A stretch of DNA of 64,000 bases from JAAYFJ01 sp964344295 (GTDB lineage: Bacteria > Bacillota > Clostridia > Tissierellales > Peptoniphilaceae). Under the pieces are notes generated by a model, which was not told the DNA's origin, made no database searches, and was given only the letters and a program-made list of their open reading frames with translations. The stretch covers positions 62,001 to 126,000 of the forward strand of contig CAYFMR010000003.1 of the NCBI GenBank assembly GCA_964344295.1. Reading direction: 5' to 3'. This document shows positions 59,952 to 64,000 of the stretch, piece by piece (position 1 is the stretch's first letter; each line of letters begins with the position of its first letter). A program made the translations under genes and the position numbers.

Positions 59952-60383
59952 ATGTTTATTGGTGAATTTCAACATACCTTAGACCCTAAAGGTCGTTTAA
60001 TCATCCCTGCAAAATTCCGTGAAGACTTAGGCTACGAATTTGTCATTACGAAGGGATTGGACGGCTGCCTTTTTGTGTATCCAAAATCGGAGTGGGCTGT
60101 GATGGAAAACAAAATGAAAGCCCTTCCGCTGACCAATAAAAAAGCAAGAACGTTTAAACGCTTTTTCTTTTCAGGAGCAAGCGAGTGTACTCTGGATCGT
60201 CAAGGTCGGGTTTTAATCCCGGGCAACTTGCGTGAATATGCCGGGCTCACAAAAGACGTAGTATTAGCCGGCGTGACAACCCACTTGGAAATTTGGGACA
60301 GAAATATGTGGGATGAAGTCAACGATATGGACAATATTGATTTCGATGAAGTGGCGGAAGCCATGTCTGAGTTGGGAATTTAG
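59952..60383 (+). CDS. mraZ: transcriptional regulator MraZ
   Basis: A 143-residue protein with two AbrB-like SpoVT repeats: MFIGEFQHTLDPKGRLIIPAKFR and, in the second half, the matching ASECTLDRQGRVLIPGNLR. MraZ forms an oligomeric ring and represses its own division/cell-wall operon. I chose the ATG at 59952, preceded by AAAGGTGG; the frame stays open upstream through the promoter and boxes but is not expected to be translated. The repeats just upstream are its likely binding site. rsmH follows. Confidence 0.97.
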   Translation: MFIGEFQHTLDPKGRLIIPAKFREDLGYEFVITKGLDGCLFVYPKSEWAVMENKMKALPLTNKKARTFKRFFFSGASECTLDRQGRVLIPGNLREYAGLTKDVVLAGVTTHLEIWDRNMWDEVNDMDNIDFDEVAEAMSELGI

Positions 60384-60392
60384 GAGGCAACA

Positions 60393-61331
60393 ATGTATCA
60401 TTGCCCCATTATGGTTTCAGAAGTGATTGCAGGTTTGGTCACTAATCCTGAAGGAACCTATATTGATGCGACACTGGGGGGAGGCGGTCACAGTGAGGCC
60501 ATCGTCAAGACGCTAAGAGGTGGAAGACTGATTGGCATCGACCAGGACCAAGACGCCATTGACGAGGCCACCAAAAGGTTGGCAGCTTATCCTCAAGTGA
60601 CCATAGTTAAAAGTAATTTTGTAAAAATCGATAAAGTTTGTCAGTCATTGGGAATTGAAGCCGTGGATGGCATCCTGATGGATATTGGTGTTTCCAGTCA
60701 TCAGCTCGATGACGGCGAGCGCGGATTTTCTTACCATCAAGACGCTCCTTTGGACATGCGTATGGACCAAACGGGCGACTTAACTGCTTACGATGTGGTC
60801 AATACTTACTCGGAAGAAGCTTTGGAAGAACTGATTCTTAACTACGGGGAAGAACGCTGGGCCAAACGCATTGCAGCATTTATTTGTCATAATCGGGAGA
60901 AGCAGAACATCGAAACGACATTAGAATTGGATGCAGTGATTAAAAGTGCCATTCCAAAACAAGTGCGCATGCAAATGAAGCACCCATCTAAAAAAGTGTT
61001 TCAAGCCATTCGCATGGAAGTCAACCAGGAGTTACCAGTGCTGGACGAAGCGCTAGATAAAGCGTTGACGCTTTTAAAACCGGGTGGCCGTTTAGCGGTT
61101 TTAACGTTCCATTCATTGGAAGACCGCATTGTCAAAAATAAATTTCGCTACTGGCAAGAAGATTGCGTTTGTCCTCCGACTTCGCCGATTTGCCAGTGTG
61201 ATAAGAAAATAGAAGCTACAATCATCACGCGAAAACCGCTGGTCGCAACCGAAGAAGAGTTGGCCATCAACCCTCGAGCTGCTTCGGCAAAACTGCGCAT
61301 TGTGGAGAAAACAAAGGAGGAAGCCCTGTGA
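60393..61331 (+). CDS. rsmH: 16S rRNA (cytosine1402-N4)-methyltransferase
   Basis: A 312-residue SAM-dependent methyltransferase (formerly MraW). The N-terminal HCPIMVSEVI, SAM site YIDATLGGGGHSEAI, GIDQDQDAI, DIGVSSHQLDDGERGFSY and the late LTFHSLEDRIVK and NPRAASAKLR are diagnostic. TAGGAGG precedes the ATG. The stop overlaps the ftsL start (GTGA). Confidence 0.98.
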   Translation: MYHCPIMVSEVIAGLVTNPEGTYIDATLGGGGHSEAIVKTLRGGRLIGIDQDQDAIDEATKRLAAYPQVTIVKSNFVKIDKVCQSLGIEAVDGILMDIGVSSHQLDDGERGFSYHQDAPLDMRMDQTGDLTAYDVVNTYSEEALEELILNYGEERWAKRIAAFICHNREKQNIETTLELDAVIKSAIPKQVRMQMKHPSKKVFQAIRMEVNQELPVLDEALDKALTLLKPGGRLAVLTFHSLEDRIVKNKFRYWQEDCVCPPTSPICQCDKKIEATIITRKPLVATEEELAINPRAASAKLRIVEKTKEEAL

Positions 61332-61798
61332 GTGCAGTAAGAAAAATTGATCCCGTGTACCAACAGCCGAATACAACCCCGAAACGTCGCGTACCTGCTC
61401 GTCCTCCGCAAAAAAGAATGAAAAAAGCGCCGAAAACGAATCCGTTTTTGAGTTTGTTTGTCGTCTTGGGAGTGGCGGCTGTCTTTGCCCTAGGCTTGTT
61501 TATTTTGCGTGGTTATGCTAATATAACAACAGTCCGAGCGGAACTTTCAAAGCAAGAAATGACGATTGATGAACTGGAAAAACGCGTAAACGATTTGACG
61601 GTTCAAGTGGAAAGCATTAAGAGTTCCTCGAAGATTGAAGAATCAGCGATGTACAAACTGGGTTTGGTGTATCCTGATGAAAGCCAAATGGTGGCGGTAT
61701 CAGTGCCTGAACCCTCGGTATTTATGCCGCAAGAGACCAGTGACGCCACAAGAGGACGTGTCAAAACCGTGCTCCGATTTTTCTCGGGAGCTTTTTAG
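61328..61798 (+). CDS. ftsL: cell division protein FtsL-like
   Basis: A 156-residue bitopic protein: a basic, proline-containing cytoplasmic part (KRRVPARPPQKRMKKAP), one membrane helix (about residues 38-60) and an extracytoplasmic coiled coil (ELSKQEMTIDELEKRVNDLTVQVESI). FtsL sequences are poorly conserved, so the call depends on layout and place between rsmH and the division penicillin-binding protein. The start is GTG, overlapping rsmH by 4 bases. It should join FtsB/DivIC and the FtsW-PBP pair at the septum. Confidence 0.85.
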   Translation: MSAVRKIDPVYQQPNTTPKRRVPARPPQKRMKKAPKTNPFLSLFVVLGVAAVFALGLFILRGYANITTVRAELSKQEMTIDELEKRVNDLTVQVESIKSSSKIEESAMYKLGLVYPDESQMVAVSVPEPSVFMPQETSDATRGRVKTVLRFFSGAF

Positions 61799-61810
61799 GG
61801 GGAACTGTTT

Positions 61811-64000
61811 TTGAAAAAGACTATTAATCATAATGCACGCATGAGAATCATACTGGGCATTATGATTTTTATTTGTATCGTTATTTTTGGGAGGCTCTTT
61901 TACGTACAGATCATAAAGGGCAATGAATTGAGCCGAAAGGCCTTACAAGAAATGGTGCGTTCCATTGATATTAAGAGTGAGCGGGGCGAAATCGTGGATG
62001 CCAAAGGAAAGAAGTGGGCAGTCAACGAAAACACCGCTTCAGTCTGGTACAACCCAGATGGGGTGAGTAAAGAAATTCCTGAAGGAAAGACAGAAAGCTA
62101 TTTTGACGAAGTATGCCGCACGGTGGCTGAGATTATGAGCTTGCCCATCGAGCAGGTGAGAACCGAGTTGGGTGAGGCCACCACATCAGTAAAAATCGGT
62201 GGATGGGCCACACCGGAGCAGGCTATGGCCTTAAGGGAATTAAAGTATACTTGCCTAACGGTTGTGGATGATAAAAAACGAATCTATCCCAATGGAGAAT
62301 TGGCGGCAGATATTTTAGGCTTTACGAATATGGATCACGAAGGATTGTATGGTGTGGAAGCATCATACAATTTTGACCTGTCCGGAGTTCCGGGGCAATG
62401 GAGTAAGCAAACAGACTTATTTAATCGCCAGATGGCGTTGACATCAGAGCGAAAACTAAACCCTACGAATGGGAATACCATCGTGACGACAATTGACGAA
62501 ACGATCCAAAGCATTTTACACGAAGAGGCTAAAAAGGCGTATTATGACTTTCAGGCAAAGCGGGTAACGATCTTGATGCAGGATCCTAAAACGGGATTTA
62601 TGATGGGTATGGCTAACTACCCGACCTATGACCCGAACCAACCGCGAGCAGCCAGAGATCCTCAAGAAGCTGCACAGTGGGCATCGATGCCAGAAGAAGA
62701 GGTTTTGAATCAATGGTACGAAATGTGGAAAAATCCTGCGATTTCCAATATTTATGAGCCAGGATCCACGTTTAAGACCATCACTGCGGCGGCGGCTTTG
62801 GAAGAAGCGAAATCCAGCCCGGAGCAACACTACTATTGCTCAGGGGTTGTGCGAGATTTACCGGAAGTGGAGTTACGATGTGCAGTCTACCCCAACGCCC
62901 ACGGCGATATTTCGCTGAGACAAGCCCTTGAGCAGAGCTGTAACGTGGCTTTTGTCAGCTTGGGACGTCATATGGGGCCGAAACTGATGTATAAATATTT
63001 ACGGGCCTTTGGATTTGGATCCTTAACGGGCATTGACATTGCCGGAGAAGGGGAAGGGCTGATCCCTGCCAGCCCCGAATCCATGGCGGAAGTGGATGTG
63101 GCGACGATGAGTTACGGCCACGGTTTTTCAGTGACACCCATCCAGATGATCAATGGTCTGACAAGCGTGATTAACGGGGGAAGGTTGATGACGCCTCGCG
63201 TGATCCAGGAAATCCGAGATCAAAATGGTGATGTGATTAAAACCTATGAGCCAGAGATGAAGCGGCAGGTGCTATCCGACACTACGTCCAACGAAATGCG
63301 TGATATGCTAGAAGGCGTTGTGACGGCAGGAAGCGGAAAACGTGCCCAAGTGCCCGGGTATCGCGTCGGCGGTAAGACGGGAACAGCAGATAAAGTCATT
63401 GATGGTAAGGTGGGTCAAGGTCGCTATATCGCGTCCTTTTTTGGCTTTGCGCCTGTAGAAGACCCACGATTTTCCCTGCTGGTGGTCATTGATGATCCCT
63501 CTTCGGGACAATACTATGGTGGTGTGACGGCAGCTCCGGTGGCTCAGCGGGTCATGGTGCAGACACTGGAGTACTTGGATCAGGGCGCGCCGCAGCCTGT
63601 TAATGAGCAAAGCGGCGAAATGACTATCGTACCTTATGTGGTAGATTTGAAGTTAGAAGATGCAGGCAGATTGCTGGTGAAAGCGGGTCTGCGTATGGAA
63701 GTGGAGTTTAATGAGCAAAACGACAGAGCTGTTGTCGCAGGACAGTTGATTCCGGCAGGCACGTCAGTTCCCAAAGGAACCGTGGTCGATTTGAGCCTGC
63801 GTTACCCGGAGGCACTGATCGAAGATGAGCAAGTGGATCAAGAAGCGACCACGCCCATGCCTTCGTTAATCGGCCTGTCGAAGGCTCAGGCTTTACAAGA
63901 GTTACAACCCCTTGTATTGCAAGTGAATGTTGAAGGAGAAGGGCGCGTGGTCTCGCAAGAACCCGGTGCAAACACGCCGGTGAAAGAGGGAGACACTGTC
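61811..64000 (+). CDS. pbpB: class B penicillin-binding protein with PASTA domains (FtsI/PbpB/SpoVD type), partial
   Basis: 730 codons are visible and the frame is open at the window's end. The order is: short cytoplasmic part, membrane helix (about residues 12-32), a pedestal/dimerisation region (SERGEIVDAKGKKWAVN), the transpeptidase domain with SXXK in EPGSTFK (near residue 318), SXN in SCNVAF and KTGTAD (near 522), then two C-terminal PASTA repeats (VPYVVDLKLEDAGRLLVKAG and MPSLIGLSKAQALQELQPL). It makes septal peptidoglycan cross-links; PASTA repeats sense muropeptides or aid placement. The start is TTG at 61811, 8 bases after GGGGG. SpoVD and PbpB cannot be told apart here. Confidence 0.94.
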   Translation, partial: MKKTINHNARMRIILGIMIFICIVIFGRLFYVQIIKGNELSRKALQEMVRSIDIKSERGEIVDAKGKKWAVNENTASVWYNPDGVSKEIPEGKTESYFDEVCRTVAEIMSLPIEQVRTELGEATTSVKIGGWATPEQAMALRELKYTCLTVVDDKKRIYPNGELAADILGFTNMDHEGLYGVEASYNFDLSGVPGQWSKQTDLFNRQMALTSERKLNPTNGNTIVTTIDETIQSILHEEAKKAYYDFQAKRVTILMQDPKTGFMMGMANYPTYDPNQPRAARDPQEAAQWASMPEEEVLNQWYEMWKNPAISNIYEPGSTFKTITAAAALEEAKSSPEQHYYCSGVVRDLPEVELRCAVYPNAHGDISLRQALEQSCNVAFVSLGRHMGPKLMYKYLRAFGFGSLTGIDIAGEGEGLIPASPESMAEVDVATMSYGHGFSVTPIQMINGLTSVINGGRLMTPRVIQEIRDQNGDVIKTYEPEMKRQVLSDTTSNEMRDMLEGVVTAGSGKRAQVPGYRVGGKTGTADKVIDGKVGQGRYIASFFGFAPVEDPRFSLLVVIDDPSSGQYYGGVTAAPVAQRVMVQTLEYLDQGAPQPVNEQSGEMTIVPYVVDLKLEDAGRLLVKAGLRMEVEFNEQNDRAVVAGQLIPAGTSVPKGTVVDLSLRYPEALIEDEQVDQEATTPMPSLIGLSKAQALQELQPLVLQVNVEGEGRVVSQEPGANTPVKEGDTV

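Noticed and set aside
1..64000. CRISPR arrays, prophage or intact insertion sequences
   Set aside because: No regularly spaced repeats, transposase, integrase or phage structural genes were seen on either strand.

Overview
The window looks like chromosomal DNA of an anaerobic Firmicute, most likely of the class Clostridia or a relative. The reasons are AGGAGG-type ribosome binding sites, frequent TTG/GTG starts, Bacillus-like -35/-10 promoters, the conserved block phoH-pgpH-ybeY-cdd-era-recO-glyQS-dnaG-rpoD-trmK, an oxygen-sensitive class III ribonucleotide reductase, and the start of a dcw cluster (mraZ-rsmH-ftsL-pbpB). I cannot name a genus. No phage, intact insertion sequence or CRISPR array is visible; most of the window is housekeeping DNA in tight operons.

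Layout. 0.3-3.0 kb: nrdD-nrdG on the minus strand behind a promoter carrying two candidate NrdR boxes. 3.2-7.0 kb: a four-gene surface-polymer O-acetylation cassette (SGNH hydrolase, DUF4358 lipoprotein, MBOAT acyltransferase, DHHW protein). 7.1-9.3 kb: a RarD-type permease coupled to an L-cysteine desulfidase-family enzyme. 9.3-12.0 kb: an unknown acidic protein, an LCP cell-wall ligase and a DUF1624 membrane protein. 12.2-18.0 kb: a complete glycine cleavage operon (gcvT-gcvH-gcvPA-gcvPB-lpd) in which every junction overlaps. 18.0-24.3 kb: thiW, diverging from cca-glmM-degV-degV-mnmA. 24.3-27.2 kb: an alkaline phosphatase behind a PhoP-like direct repeat, followed by a frameshifted yibE/F gene.

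27.3-43.4 kb is a long co-directional run of 15 genes for RNA maturation, ribosome assembly, replication and transcription initiation, c-di-AMP turnover and glycyl-tRNA synthesis, ending directly at the RNase P RNA promoter. 43.4-47.6 kb holds an NlpC/P60 wall hydrolase behind phased WalR-type half-sites, a stretch of gene-poor possibly decayed DNA, and a flavinylated fumarate-reductase-like lipoprotein. 47.7-50.7 kb holds tRNA-Gly and tRNA-Arg, a LuxR-type regulator coupled to a lipid kinase, and DUF948-like and YtxH envelope-stress-type proteins. 50.8-55.1 kb has a PHP phosphatase, the divergent pdxR/pdxS pair and a HAD phosphatase. 55.2-59.6 kb has tex, an amidohydrolase, PAP2 and a Nudix protein with a degenerate box. 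From 59.6 kb the dcw cluster starts behind three 10-bp-phased MraZ boxes and runs off the window inside a PASTA-containing class B penicillin-binding protein.

The strongest second-look items are regulatory: NrdR, PhoP, WalR and MraZ sites, each sitting in front of the gene type that the regulator is known to control. I did not find a clearly undescribed biological system. The least explained items are the acidic protein at 9.3-10.0 kb, the frameshift in yibE/F and the gene-poor stretches.
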